A program made the translations under genes and the position numbers. A DNA stretch of 64,000 bases from Isoetes taiwanensis (lineage: Eukaryota; Streptophyta; Lycopodiopsida; Isoetales; Isoetaceae), in assembly GCA_021234155.1 (NCBI GenBank), contig JAJEKV010000012.1, positions 4,343,789 to 4,407,788 of the forward strand. The letters are read 5' to 3'. This document shows positions 1 through 12,349 of this stretch, piece by piece. Position 1 is the stretch's first letter; each line of letters starts with the position of its first letter. The notes below the pieces were generated by a model. The model ran no database searches and had not been told where the DNA came from. It saw nothing but the letters and a program-made list of their open reading frames with translations.

Positions 1-1300
1 CGTCACGCTCCTTATCAGTTCGAGCTTCCTTAGCGAAACTATCCCAAATGTCACAGAACTCTGGATCTGTGGGCAAGGCCTGCTCTATCTGTTTTCCAAA
101 CTCACTGGTGAGTGTAGAAATGGCATTACAATGGGTTCGGGTCACCAAGGGATGGCGTGATAAAGCATCCGCAACCACATTGTGCTTGCCAGGCTTATAC
201 ATAATCTCAAAATCATACTCCTCGAGAAATTCCATCCATCTTCTCTGACGGAGATTGAGGTTCGGCTGGGTGGATAAATAACGGAGACTTTGATGATCCG
301 TATCCAATTGGAATCTTCTACCAAGAAGGTAATGTCTCCATATCTGCAGAGCACGGACAACGGCTAGCAATTCCTGATCATGGGTAGGATATCGCTGCTC
401 TGTCTCATTCATCTTCTTTGAATCGTAGGCAATTACCCTCCCCTCCTGCATTAGGACCCCACCGGTGGCAATTTTACTGGCATCTATCGCCACTAGCTTA
501 TCCTGTTCAGGATCGGGTAATGTGAGAACTGGTGCTGATGTTAGGGCATCCTTAAGTCGCTAGAAACTCAAATAACTTTCGCCTTCCAAAGGGTCCATCC
601 AATCTTTCACCTTCTCATGCTTTGTGAGATTTGTAAGAGGAGCTGCAATCTTCGCGAAATCCTTTACAAATTTTCGATAGTAGCCCTGCTAATCCCAAGA
701 AACTCCTGACTTCTAAACATTCCCCGAATAGGCCATTCCCTTACGGCCTCTATCTTTTTAAGGGTCTCAGAGTCCCTCTCATGGAAATGATATGGCCTAA
801 ATAATCAACCTTCTGAGTGGCGAACTTGCACTTAGAGAGCTTGGCATAGAGTTGATGACGCCTCGCCTTTGTAGGGCCAATCTAAGATGTTTCTCATGTT
901 CCTCAAGGGTCTTACTCAGAGATGAGAATGTCGTCAAGAAGATAACAACAAAATCATCCAAGTATTGTCTAAGACATCATTCATTAGTCGCATGAACGTT
1001 GCCGGGCATTAGTTAATCCAAACGGCATAATCAGAATTCATAATGCCCATACCGAAAGTCGAAAAGCGGATTTATGGATGTCCTCCTCCTTGATCCTTAT
1101 CGATGGTATCCTGAGCGAGATCAATCTTTTGAGAAATACGTAGCCCCTTTGTAACGATCCATTAGGTCATCCGCCTCTAGGCAAAGCATAGCGATTCTTG
1201 ATGGTATGCTTGTTAAGTTGCCGGTAATCAATACACATCCTCAAATGAGCCGCCCTTTTCTTAACGAAGAGAATAGGAGCGCCAAAAGGCTAAACACTAG
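1..1300 (-). pseudogene. pol: Reverse transcriptase and RNase H part of the gypsy pol gene
   Basis: On the minus strand, reading from about 1290 downward, the RT start is clear: APILFVKK followed by [16 protein letters not shown]. The catalytic YLDD lies near 960-940 and is followed by a one-base loss that breaks the second half (normally FLDDIL). Further stops fall around 680-560. From about 560 down to base 1 the frame is open and gives a good RNase H: AIDASKIATGGVLMQEG, then RYPTHDQELLA, then the tether with DALSRHPLV. RT copies the element RNA into DNA and RNase H removes the template strand. Integrase is not reached. The mix of broken RT and intact RNase H suggests decay by point mutation and small indels. 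Confidence 0.88.
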
Positions 1301-1889
1301 GGTCGGATGAAACCTAGGTTTAGTAGCTCCCCGAAGTTGCTTCTTAAGTTCTCGGCCAATTCTCGAGGACTCATACCTGCACGGGCCTTGCTAGTAGGCT
1401 TGGTACCCGCTCTAAAGCTATTTCACATTCCACCCCTCCGAAGGAGGAAGCTTCAATCTCATCCGGGAAAAGGTCACCAAATTCCTGAGAAGACGAAAGC
1501 AATCCTTTCCGCAAGGTATCGACATTTTGCTTCGTTTAGCATCCGACTCTATGGACGCAAGGGAAATGATGCAGGAGCTTTTCCTTTTGTGATAGCTTTA
1601 TCCAACCGCCTAATGGACATAGACGCATGATAGGGTTGAAGGGTTCACCTTTAATAGTCACGCTGGCTCCATTGGTCGCGTCAAGGTAACTTCCCTCTTC
1701 TCGCAGCCTATGTTGGCTTTTATGATGCCAAGAATTCCATACCAACAATAAGGTCATATTTACCAATGTCCATCAACTCGGCACCAAAGCCACTGGTGCA
1801 CCGGGCAACTGCATCTTAAGATTGATGCGACGTCCATGAGTATGCCTGACCTTACCACTGGCTAGAGTGACAGCCTTGGTCGAGACCTT

Positions 1890-3215
1890 AATGTTTCTAG
1901 TCAGAAGACTGAGCCATTCTAGGGGAAGCAAAATTATGTGTACTTCCCGTATCCATAAGAATTACAAAAGGCTTACTGTCTACTTGACCTATGGTGGAAA
2001 TGACAGCAGGCTGACTTTTGGCATTGCTAGTTTCTATAGCTGCAAGAATATGAGACGCACCATGAATATACTCGGGAGCCTCGTCCTCGACAGGTAAGGT
2101 TGTCTCCAGCTCGTCCCAATCGAGGTCGGCCATGGCCACCGGGGGTCCATGTAACATAAGGACAATTGTGCATAAAGTGCCCAGTCGTACACACAGAACA
2201 TGCCTTATCCCTGAGGAGCTGTTCTCGCCTCCTTAGGAATAGACGTAAAAGGTTTCGTACTTCCTTGCCGACATTGCTTCGCTTTGTCACCGTAGCCGAA
2301 AGTAACTTTCTTTTCCCGGCGGCCATACGAAGTTCGGCTGAGAAGGGCCCGGACTTGGCGAACGGGGTTTGTATGGTGTGGCTGGCCGGGCCTCGAATAA
2401 GGAGTCTGGACGCGGATACCGTTTCTTGGTGTGTCCTCCTCGAGGCTCAATGCCTTAGCCTCGCCTCCGCGAACTGATTTTGGGTCTATGGCTTTAACCA
2501 TCCGCTTAATTGATGGGGCCAACCCTTCAATATAACCCTCACGGCTCTTTTTTCATTCATTCCCTCGAACATACAGCCTCAAGCGCATAAACTCATCGGT
2601 GTAAGCCTCGACCGACATACCCTTCTCGCTCCAACCTATAGAAGGTCTGAACCTGCTGGCATTTAGCGCGACGAGGCACATAATGCGACTTGAACGCCTT
2701 TGGCGAACTTCCCCGGTTGCATCTCGCTCCCCGCCCGGATGCTTGGCCCTCGCATAGCCCTTCCACCAAATACGGGCAGCTCTCAGAAGGTTGGTGGTGG
2801 CAACCTTTCCTCAGATCCTTTTCCGCCATGCCATAAGACTTCCCGAACTCCTTCATTTCGGCCAACCAGAGTCTCCCATTCAGTCGCCTCCGATTTTCCA
2901 TCAAACCGGGCCAATTTCCTATTCTTCCATATGCTAGTTATGGCGGTATCAACCGCCTTACGGTGCATTCTTATCCCAGCCATTTGCATGGTTACCACCT
3001 GATACCGATGAATCGAAGACCCCAAGTGGTTGAACGAGAGGAAGTGGCACTATCCTTAGAGGAACTTCTGTGACGCTTAGCATGAGGCCTCCTGCGTGTG
3101 TACAGACTAGCTCCGTGGGGAGATGGTTGCTGTGTAGGTGGACTCGGGTGGTAGCGGAGGTAACTCCAGTCCATCTTCCTGGGTTTGTTGCGGTGGGTTG
3201 GCATGCAATACATAG
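1890..3215 (-). pseudogene. gag: Gag C-terminal part with zinc knuckle and retropepsin, degenerate
   Basis: On the minus strand a Gag-like stretch (3025-2600) contains WKNRKLARFDGKSEATEWE, resembling the charged retrotransposon Gag core. Near 2230-2170 there is a nucleic-acid-binding knuckle CSVCTTGHFMHNC; it reads CX2CX3HX4C, one residue shorter than the normal CX2CX4HX4C. Downstream (2060-1900) is the aspartic protease signature VILMDTGSTHNF. The frame changes several times between these motifs, so no intact Gag-Pol is possible. The protease would cut the polyprotein in the virus-like particle. Limits are approximate. Confidence 0.75.
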
Positions 3216-3339
3216 GCCTGTAATTCGCCTAACTGCCTTTTCATTAACATCGCCTCGTCAGAGTCACCACCGGGCGTTGGAGGGTGTCCGCCAAGCGGCG
3301 TTTCGCACCGCCTAAATCGAAAGCATGAAAAGGTATAAG

Positions 3340-6300
3340 ATATTTATAACAGATAAATTCTTACAAATTGTATCATGTCGAACAAAGAGGTAGAGAGAGA
3401 ACACAAAGGGAATTTGTTATTATAAGAGGAAAAACTTTGCTATTACAAGTTTCACACCAAGAGTCGGTACAAGAGTATTATACAAAGGCTTACATGATAC
3501 AACTAGAATTTAGAGTGAACTCACAAACATCATAAAAAACGAACCTAGAAAGAGCCGCCCAGGGGTTCGCAAAGGGTACAATTGAATAGCGAACACTCTC
3601 ACGCACGACCTAACGAAGCTTGTAGTGCCCGTGCTTGGACAATCACCGGTTGGTATTCCTGTGTTGGACTAACAATGAGAAGGTTGAAAAGCCTTCGCAG
3701 AGAGCATAGAAGAGTTGCCACGTGGTCGCTGGCGCCCTCGAAAAGCCTCGCGGCTCCGCTCATACTCCAATAGTCCTGTGTACGGCATGTGGTCAGCTTC
3801 AAGTCCCCAAAAGCTCATTCCCTAAGGATGTTAACTATCTCCAACCCTTTTTCAGATCATAAGGTTCTCCCCGGTGGCGGGGGTTCCATCTCATAGCCTT
3901 CATCCCATTCGATATTCGCCATATCTCCGCCATAGTCCCGCCTCGCGCCCGGGATCATCCCTCCTTATCATGTCCGTAATCCTCTCCTCATATTCCCAAA
4001 GGGTCTCTTCTGCAAGACAATTGAAATGAATATAGAGGGTTGGATAGTTTTGTTATAGACCAACTTGAATAACCAGCAAAACACATGATAGAAGGAATAG
4101 TTTTCAATTGTATTCATAAAGATAGTAATTTCAATCGATGAAAAGAAATAAAGTGGCTAAAGAATTTGCCAACCCAAAATTCCACAATCATACGCAATAC
4201 AAAAAAATGCGTGAGTACAACTAGTTTAAGAGCTAGGTCCCTTCCTTCATCCCCAGAGGCCTAGGAGGTGGTGGAGGCGGTCGGTGTCGCAGCAGAGTCA
4301 CCCCGGGTCTCACCGGGCAGCCGCAATAGATGCAACCTCTCGGTGGATAGGCAACGCCAATGGGGCTGCCGCGGAGAAGCTTCATGCTCATCCGTGGCGC
4401 AATATCCCTGACCCAAGGCCGCCGTGGGGCAAGATCCCGCCGCATCGAGTACATAAGTAAACGCGATGATAGGGGAGCTTCTTGTGGCCGCCAGTTGTAG
4501 AGAGAGCACGGAGGGCCCACCATGAAGCTTCAGCCCCGCCCTAAATCCCGGCTATAAAAAGGACTTGCCCGTGGTCGAAAGGTCGACAAAAAAAGAAACG
4601 GGTAAGGTGGTTGCCCGATACCTTCCCTTTATGGGTCTCCGATGTGGCCACCTCCTTATCCAAATCCATGGAAACCTCCTCTTCCTTAAGTTCTTGCTGC
4701 CCTCCTTCACATGAGCAGGTTATGATATAAATCCTCCCCTCGCCATCCGAACCCGAGGGAACCTCAACCATATTAATATTTGGGACGTGAGGTCCCATAG
4801 CCGTGAAGGCATCTGGTGAGGGCTGAGAGGCCGGCTCCTGCATCACGAAGTCCCGAAGCCGTAGCAATGTCTCGGCGGGTTCGATAGTCTCCTCGGGCGA
4901 ACTGGAGCAGCTGCTGCACCTCAAGGTAGCTCAATAGAAGTGAAGTCGATGAAATCATCCATACAATACTCTGCAAGCTCATAAAGCACGTGGTCTTTAC
5001 GCTTGCGCCTAAATCCAGCCACCATGTGATAAGTCCAGATAATATCATCCAGGAGAAGGTATTCTTGCCCTTGGAGATAGATAACTGAAGGGCATCCAGC
5101 CCTGACAAGCCTACAAATTTGCTCCCGCGCGGTGGCAGCTCTTCCGCTTAATCGCCCAACGGGCGAAGTCGCCCATGCCTATGTATTCGCTCTTCCCCTC
5201 CTCGAAGACTCGTGCAGCTTGCCTTTCTATAGGCAAGGTTTCATCCTCGACGTATTGGTCCATGAGGATAGCTAGGGCGGCGACCTCAAGGTATTGCCGC
5301 CCCGCGATGCCGCGACAACGGCAAGTGTTTTTCCCCATCTGAGCTTTCCTTCAGACATCATATGCATGAGTGTCTCCCCGAAAGCATCTCTCGACTACCT
5401 CCCCGCCTCGAATACAGCTTGGGGAGGATCCCCAAGAGGAATACACGAGAGGAAGCATCTCCTCCCCAGAAAATCCAAGAATCCGGGCGCATCCGGGTGC
5501 CTCTCGCATGTTGGCAAGGAGATCTAGGCGCCGCATAGCAAAGGCCGCAAAGCAGGTCGAAAAGGGACTTATGGATCCCATTGCTCTCCTCCCATGGTAC
5601 CAAAGCGTAAGGTCACAAGGCGCCATGGCGCTTAGAAGGAGGAGGAAGCAAGAAAATGAAAGAAAACAAGTGGGAGTACACACTAAAAAACCCCTTTTAA
5701 ACCCTTTTTTTATTATTACTGATGTCAACAATTTCATATTTTAAAATAAAAATATAAGGTTCTCAATACATCTTCACTTAAAACAAAAAGAGTTTTTTTT
5801 TTTTTTTTTTTAAAAAAAAATATGTACAATGGGAAAACCCCCAGAACACAAGGCTAAGGATGCTCCCCGAATCCTCGCGGCGAGGGCCAAGTCCTTGGGC
5901 ATAATGGTAACTCTCTTCGCGTGAATCGCATTGCAGGTTAGCTGCCACCAAAAGTGCCACCGTGATAGGCTTCAGCAGCCTCTTGAGTGCCAAAATTGCA
6001 AAGGTCCGAAAACGAGGTCGGTCTTGAATCTGCCGCGCGATCTCCCCGCATCAGCCTTCCCGAAAGGAAGCTTCCGTGATAGAAGCCGGGTGGACTTCTG
6101 AAACCTGGCGGATTTCCTCGAAGGCCACGGCACCGGGCCTCCAGCACCGATGGGGCTTCCTTTGTGGGCGGGGTTTGTAGGCGGCCCTTCCGGGTCGCTG
6201 CACTCTTGGCGCCAACGGCCCCGGTCGGGGAGTCATTCACCCGCCGCGCCTCCGACCGAGCGGTATTCTTGCCAAAAGTCCGGCATCCTTAGTTTCTCCT

Positions 6301-7864
6301 TGTATTGATCGGCGGTCTTTTCGGGCTAAACCCTTCCTCCTGCTTAATGGTCACATGTTCCCCAGTTTGGGTTGGGCCCGACCCACTCCCGCTTGCCCCT
6401 CCGTCCCGCGGTTCAGCTGGTCCTGCCGATCCCTCTCCTCCTGCTCCAAGCTTCTCCCGCTCCTCCCTGCTCTCCTCGGATCTTCTTGAATGTGAGCAAA
6501 ATGTTGGTCAAGGCCGACGAAGAAGTTCAAAGATGGTACCGAGGGTGCGCCAGACCCATATCTATCCGGAATGGTTGTCGATAGTCTATGCTGATATCGG
6601 GATTTCCCCCATATAAAGCTGCTGAATCCTCGTGCCAATGGTATGGGGAACTCTATTGCTCTACCATCTATGACGGCAAAAGCCATCCCCCGAGATACCG
6701 CAGATTTTCCTCGAAGGCCAGATCAGCCGCTTTATTTCCCGGTGGTCATCCTCCCCGCCAAGCCTCGACACGGCCGGCCTCCGCCCCCGATGTCTTCCTC
6801 CCTCGGTATGCCCTTCCCTGTCGGGAGGATAGAATTTAATGAGCATCATGACCATGGCATGTTGCTCGACAATGGTGTAGGAGGAGAGTCGGCGAGGTTC
6901 ACCGATCGTAAATGGCTCGAGAAGTGATAGATAGGATAGGGGATCCTATCGTTGTTCTCAAATCGGTTCACCAACTCATCTAAAAGGATGTCGATGAAGG
7001 CCGGATCGGTAGCCATGTACCGGGCGATCATGGCATAAATCTCCACGATGCTGAGGGTAGAAGGGTCCGGGGCGCTCTTGGTATTGGCCATAGCGTAGCA
7101 CTAAAGTCTCGCTGGGTCGGGCGGTGAGGCGCTGGTGGCGGAAAAGCGGCAAGGGAGAGGCTTAGGGTTCCCAAGACACAAGGGCTTAATTTAAGCAACG
7201 CCAAGTCCGGGGCGATGTATGCGCAGCGGCTCGGCGGTCGGCGGTGGTGGGCGAAGGCAAGGCGTAACAAATAACAAGAAGAAATTTTGAACGGCCAGAT
7301 AACTTTTGAAATTTAAAAATTTTCCTATTAACTTTTAAATTTTATTATTATAAAATAATTATACGGCAGAAATATGCGAGGCATACGGCCGCCGGCCGCA
7401 TTATACGGTTCCCACCTCGACTAGGGTCGCCGAAAAGCAAGCGGGCGCCCGAAGTTGACTGGCGGCCGCTGCTGACTCCCGCCTGACCGGCCGGGCCGAC
7501 CGCATTTTCGGCTCTTTCTACCGTGGATGCAAGACGACAAAAAGCAAGCGGGCGAAGTTGGTTTTCGGCCTGCTCCTTGACCATTTTTCGCCTGGAGACG
7601 ACCGTTCTAGGGTAATTTGAGTATGGCCAATCCAATGGACGCACCTTCTCCGTCATTTGAGCTACCCACTGACATTTACAATTCTTCCAATTCTTGGGCC
7701 CTCCAGTCGCCCTATCCTTCTTAAAGCTACAATTTCCTAATTTAACCTAACACCGAACCAAACATCAAAGAGGACTAACAACACATTAACTTAGCCTCCT
7801 CCTAACTACCGTGCTACGAGTTAGAGTTTGGCCAGTGCTATGATTTCGAGCAACCGAAATCACG
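3340..7864 (-). other. Degenerate leader and upstream internal region of the gypsy element
   Basis: This 4.5-kb stretch lies between the primer-binding site and the recognisable gag. It has only short interrupted minus-strand frames. The best begins at 7091 (MANTKSAPDPSTLSIVEIYA) and is 81 codons, in a suitable place for an upstream protein start, but I recognise no domain. Two AT-rich islands (3330-3560 and 4010-4220) break an otherwise GC-rich sequence. A homopolymer pair, about 22 T followed by 9 A, sits near 5790-5819. It could be an extra ORF of the element or older nested insertions; the sequence alone does not decide. Confidence 0.45.
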
Positions 7865-7876
7865 GCTCTGATACCA
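7865..7876 (-). other. Primer-binding site complementary to tRNA-iMet
   Basis: The minus strand reads TGGTATCAGAGC, the plant initiator-tRNA-Met primer-binding site used by many gypsy and copia elements. It fixes the minus orientation of the element and the inner edge of its 5' LTR. Confidence 0.85.
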
Positions 7877-7882
7877 CCGCGG

Positions 7883-8018
7883 ACGCCCTCGAGTATATAT
7901 ACACTCGGTCGATACATACACGGGACTTTCCCCTCCCATGGCGACCATCTAATTGTGACGCTCCCTGAGTATATACGACCCCTGGTCGTATACATACGGG
8001 ACTTTCCCTCCCATGGCG
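7883..8018. repeat. Two imperfect copies of a ~61-bp unit in the LTR
   Basis: Segments 7883-7943 and 7958-8018 both run from an ACGC(C/T)C start through a GAGTATATA core to GGGACTTTCCC and CCATGGCG, about 75 bp apart. They lie near the inner LTR end, where promoter or R-U5 elements are expected, and contain TATATA-like stretches. Confidence 0.75.
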
Positions 8019-9446
8019 CACCATCTTGCCAGAGCGTGGCCCCTCCATCTAACCCGGGCCGCCTACATAGTGACGCCAGTGAAGGACACGAGGGGTCATT
8101 CGCCCACACCTTTCGATGGGCGCCTACGCCGCTGAAGCATGAATACAAGGGTTAGCACACAAAGATAAATCACGATAAATAACCACCACGGCGGGTGGCG
8201 ATCCATCCAAATACCAACGGCAAAGAATATGCATCTAAAACTAATAAAACACCCAAACCCCGTGTTCTACCCCGCTCGCACTCAAAGGAGGGATCGACCG
8301 ACGGGGGCTCAAGAGATCAAAGGAGACCGAATCTTGGCATGGCGCTATCGGCATAGAACATCGGCTAGGGTTGTCCACTCCATCCGCCCCCCATTGCACA
8401 CTTTGCATGGGTCGATTCACGCTATGGCTTCGCTATAGCCTTCCTGAGACGCAGACTCGTGGATCACCCTTTGGGTCTACTCCGTGTTCATGACACTGGT
8501 CCGATGAGGCAGGCCGGGGAGGCCCCCTTCCGTGATCACAAGGGTGTCGGGGTGAGCTAGAGAATACGTGCGCATCGGCCACGATCCCCCATCCGCATCC
8601 GCATTTACTCACCCTAATTCTACTCAAAGTGCATGGTGCCCCATACGGGTCACACCACTACACCTGTGGAGTGTCGCACCCATACCCGCCCTCCACGGAC
8701 CGGCCATCGCCTAGCCCACCGTAGGAGTCTCGTGAGCCTTTTATGCTCGTGGCAAGACCCCACCCCTACTTCACCACCGTGTCCCTTGTGTCCGTGCTAA
8801 GCCGCATCATAGCGCCTATGACCCTGGGCTCTTCTTAAGACAGCCTAAAACTACTAGGGTGTTAAAGGAAGCACTAGGAGCATTCTAAACTCAAGCTTAG
8901 AGGCCTCTACCCCCTATTAATCCCTCAAGCATCAAACTACTAACTCCACCCATAGAGACATCGACCATCCCATAACGTAACATCATTCATAATTGAAAAG
9001 TATTCCTAATTACCAGAGAAGGGTTAGTCTCACCCAAAACCATCCAGAAAAGAATCCTAGAGAGTTATTCTACAATTTGCAAATTAACTACCACTAACCA
9101 GAGTTTCGGCTGGACCCGTTGTCAAGGGGTGCTTCCATGGTCGTATCGGCACAAAGAAAAATGAAAGGGTGTTTGGCGATTAGGGGACTAACAGAACGGT
9201 TTCCTCGAAAGGCCACCGCTTCCCCGCGCCCTTGCACGGGTCGGAATTGGCCTGATATGAGGATGGCGCTGCCCTTTGGTGGCCTAGTTTAGCAACCCTC
9301 ATGCTGGCAACCCAAGTGATGCCAAATGGCGCCTTCCTACTATGGATTGACTTAATCACATGTCTTTAGATAATTATCCTTAATAATTTGTTTAACATAG
9401 CTAATTAAATCCATTGTGGTCAACCCCCTAGGTTATCATCCCCCAG

Positions 9447-9530
9447 GTGGCGTGCCTTATACCAAGTGACGTGTCCGTATATATACTTGTGGCGTGCCTT
9501 ATACCAAGTGACGTGTCCGTATACATACTT
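9447..9530. repeat. Two tandem copies of a 42-bp unit near the outer LTR end
   Basis: Each unit starts GTGGCGTGCCTTATACCAAG and continues with GTGACGTGTCCGTATA. The copies (9447-9488 and 9489-9530) differ at about one base, so the duplication is recent relative to the rest of the element. Confidence 0.9.
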
Positions 9531-9785
9531 GGAACGTCACACCCAAGGCAAGAGTAAGTCAACACGAATCTCTTAAAATAAGCAATGCCATTTAGAAGTA
9601 TATGTACATCGATGAGGATAAGGATGGTGGCTGGCTACAAAAAGGCATGTAGTATGTTCTTACAAACAAGTCATTTAGCTACCGCATTTTCTATATTAGA
9701 ACCCCAAGAGAACCACGTCATTAATTAAGCATTTTTTAGTTCTATTTGGATTGGACCTCAGGAGAAACCATGCCATTTTCTGATT

Positions 9786-10176
9786 TCATTGGTTCTTCAC
9801 ATGACCAACATTGAGTTCCCAACCTTGAATTTCATTACTTGAGGCCATAGAGATGACCTCTAATTCTCCCTCGTCTACTTGTCCCTTCATGCTAGCCTCC
9901 AATTGGTTCTGGTAAGTTTTTTCACCGACTGTTGGCTTCTCATCTTGACTAGTGCTTTCGTTTTGTTTCACCATACCTACAAGCTCTTCTTAATTTCTGT
10001 GTTGCCCAACATAGATTCCTTTTTGCCATCAAGTAACAAGCCCTTCTTCATTTCCTTATTGGCGAATGGTTTGAATGTTGCAAGTATATCCACCTCATCG
10101 TGTTGCTTATCGCTCTTGGGCCTTTGGAGGTCTTTTACTAGCTTAACCCACATGTCTCTGGACACATTTGATTCAA
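9786..10176 (-). pseudogene. Degraded coding trace interrupted by the MULE
   Basis: Two adjacent minus-strand frames (10176-9977 and 9974-9786) read like one Lys/Glu-rich soluble protein broken by a stop and a frame change near 9975. Recognisable pieces are VSRDMWVKLVKDLQRP and KQNESTSQDEKPTVGEK. The frame touches the left target duplication of the MULE and weak coding-like sequence resumes right of the MULE near 14100-14260, so it may once have been a continuous exon. I do not recognise the family. Confidence 0.3.
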
Positions 10177-10842
10177 GGGACAATTAGCGGTATACCATTA
10201 AAGTTCTCCAAATTTCACAAAAAGCCATCAGTATTTTCTAAATTACCAAAAGCCATCCTTCTACGTATTCTAGAAAGGGAATTAACATTGAACTACTATC
10301 ATTGATGATGGTAGGTGGGGATGAGTAAAAAACTTAATAAGAATGCATTTTGTTTGACTCTTAATGATTTAATATATAAATATTGCAGCATAAAAAAAGG
10401 CTAATCCCTTTTTCTTTAAGGAAGAGGGGAAAAATAGTTTGGCTAATTCTAGATAAATGATGGAGTACTTGTTTGAACTATGACTATTTTTTATTATTTT
10501 AAAAGAAACATCCCTTCATAAAATTCGCCACAAAAATTGCCTAGGCCCCCTAAAAATCGCCATTTGACTATTAATAGCCATTAATTTTTTGCATGGTTTG
10601 TCCTGGCCCTTTTTCGTGTCATTACACCAAGAGGTCGTAACTTAATTGGCAAAATCATGGAACTAATTTTTTTTTTTTTAAATTTGAATTGGCCACATCC
10701 ATACATCTAACATGTAAAGATGATAGCCATGTTAGTAAGATAATCTCTAGTTTCTACAATGTTCTATGTAGTTGTCACAAACAAATACATGCTACGCTTC
10801 TCTAAATAACATTACTATAAGATCGTTTAAATGTATTAAATA

Positions 10843-11720
10843 TTTTTTTTGATGAACGTGGACCTTTATTACTCAAAAGTTGGGGGATTCAAAACCCAGT
10901 GGAGAAGATGTCCACTAGAGCAACACGACCCACCACATACATAACACAGAAAAGCAGAGAATACATATCACTACGAGCAAAAATATTTGCTATGAGTAAG
11001 CCTGAATCTGAAGATGTCGCTCCCAAATGACACTCATGACGTCATCCTCTAAGGAAGAACACTTATACGCCTTTACAATCCGACTACGAGCATCACTAAG
11101 CACTTGCGTATCTGAAAAGACCTGTCTCTTGAAGATGAGGAGATTTTGTCTCTTCCAGATGGACCAGATGATCCAAGCAGATGCAAATGGAAAGTGCTCT
11201 TTGCCAACTTGTCCCAAGAACTAGGATACACTGACAATAGGACCTGCTGACTATTCAAGTCACAATGGAAAAGGCTCAAAAGCCACTGCCAAGCAAGTCG
11301 AACATGATGACACAAGAAAAAGCAGTGCCCAATTATCTCATTCCTTTGCATGCAAAGAGGGCAGATCAAAGAGTCTTCTGAATGAAATCTATGAACAATA
11401 GTTTTACTCGCACGCATCTATGAATGATCTGCTACCACAAGATAGATAGCTTAGGATGGAGCAATTTATCCCATACCCATCGCCAGACTGCTTTCCGATG
11501 AGGCCCAGGGATAACTAAAGGCCACTTTGGCGATGGAGGCAACACTTCAGGATGAAGCAGGACCACATACATCGAGTGCACCAGGTGCTCCTCCTTAACA
11601 CTGCCATGAACCACCCAGAGATGGGGAGCCACATCTTGTGGATGTGGGGTAAGAGTAGCAGCTACTTTTTTCCAAATGCCACGGTCCCAACGAAGGGGGA
11701 GGACCTTCAATCTGAACTCA
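10843..11720 (-). pseudogene. 3' fragment of a plant LINE (zf-RVT domain), nested in the MULE
   Basis: On the minus strand, from 11710 to about 10990, broken frames give the tail of LINE ORF2. First comes KAVWRWVWDKL, then a zinc-binding reverse-transcriptase tail with ICPLCMQRNEIIGHCFFLC, then WIIWSIWKRQNLLIFKR. The 3' end runs through GAGTAATAAAGG into a short poly(A) seen as a T-run at 10843-10850. The fragment lacks RT and endonuclease, as expected of a strongly 5'-truncated LINE. It lies between the MULE's left end and its transposase, so it probably landed in the MULE after the MULE arrived. Confidence 0.8.
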
Positions 11721-12349
11721 TTCCATTAAATATGAACCGAAAATCATATTGCATGTATATAGTAAATGGAAACTAATGGGACAATGAAGACCATATTCGG
11801 GCTTTTGATGAAGAGAAGATTCGGGATGCAAATTGCAGTCGAATAAACAAAAAATTGAACCGTAGAAAAAATACTATTCTATTAGAAATTCCTTTAGAAT
11901 TTTAGGGCTAAACTCCAAAAGATTTTAGCTTCCTACAAGTGTCAAAATTATATCCCTACACTTGGCCAATATAGGGCCTGGCCATAGCTCTAGAAACATA
12001 AAACTATTTTATGGTTTAAATGGCCACCACAACCAGATGCTAGTGCACATAATATTTTGGAATGGCCATGCCCTGGTTTTGGCAAATATCAAATTGGCCA
12101 GTTATGGAGTTAATTTTAGAAATTGGTGTTTTGAACTGGCCACTACCCTTTGGTCATATTGAGAATGGATCCTACTCTGGCGTGGCAGACTATTTTATGA
12201 AATATGTGAATGTGTGGCGAACTGGCCCGCAGGGCCCACTAATACATGTTTTGTGATTTGCATTGCTATTAGAATAGATTTCTACCCTGATTTAGATGTC
12301 TTCTAATCCATTCGTTGCTTCTTCCAGGTTTTACTAATGTAATTATTGC

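Larger units (their letters stand above)
1..9541 (-). mobile_element. Large Ty3/gypsy-type LTR retrotransposon, 3' end outside the window
   Basis: Read on the minus strand, this block has the order of a gypsy element. A probable 5' LTR (9541-7877) is followed by a tRNA-iMet primer-binding site (7876-7865), a long degenerate leader and internal region, a gag part with a zinc knuckle near 2200, a DTGS protease, reverse transcriptase and RNase H running off the left edge. The integrase and the 3' LTR must lie left of base 1. The block is visibly richer in G+C than the AT-rich DNA to its right. Many stops and frameshifts in gag and RT show it is not intact, although RNase H is open. The gypsy assignment rests on the order protease-RT-RNase H and on the motifs. 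The right border is less certain because the LTR end next to the primer site lacks the usual CA. Confidence 0.8.
7877..9541 (-). repeat. Probable 5' LTR of the gypsy element
   Basis: On the minus strand this segment begins TGTGACGTTCC at 9541 and ends directly at the primer-binding site, giving about 1.66 kb. The inner end reads GCGTCCGCGG instead of an expected GTCACA, so it is mutated or the border is off by a few bases. It carries two internal tandem arrays (9447-9530 and 7883-8018). The partner LTR is outside the window, so identity cannot be checked here. Confidence 0.6.

Noticed and set aside
5351-5744. Overlapping 124-128 codon frames on both strands in the gypsy interior
   Set aside because: GC-rich DNA yields long shadow frames; no motif in any of them and no consistent frame with neighbours.
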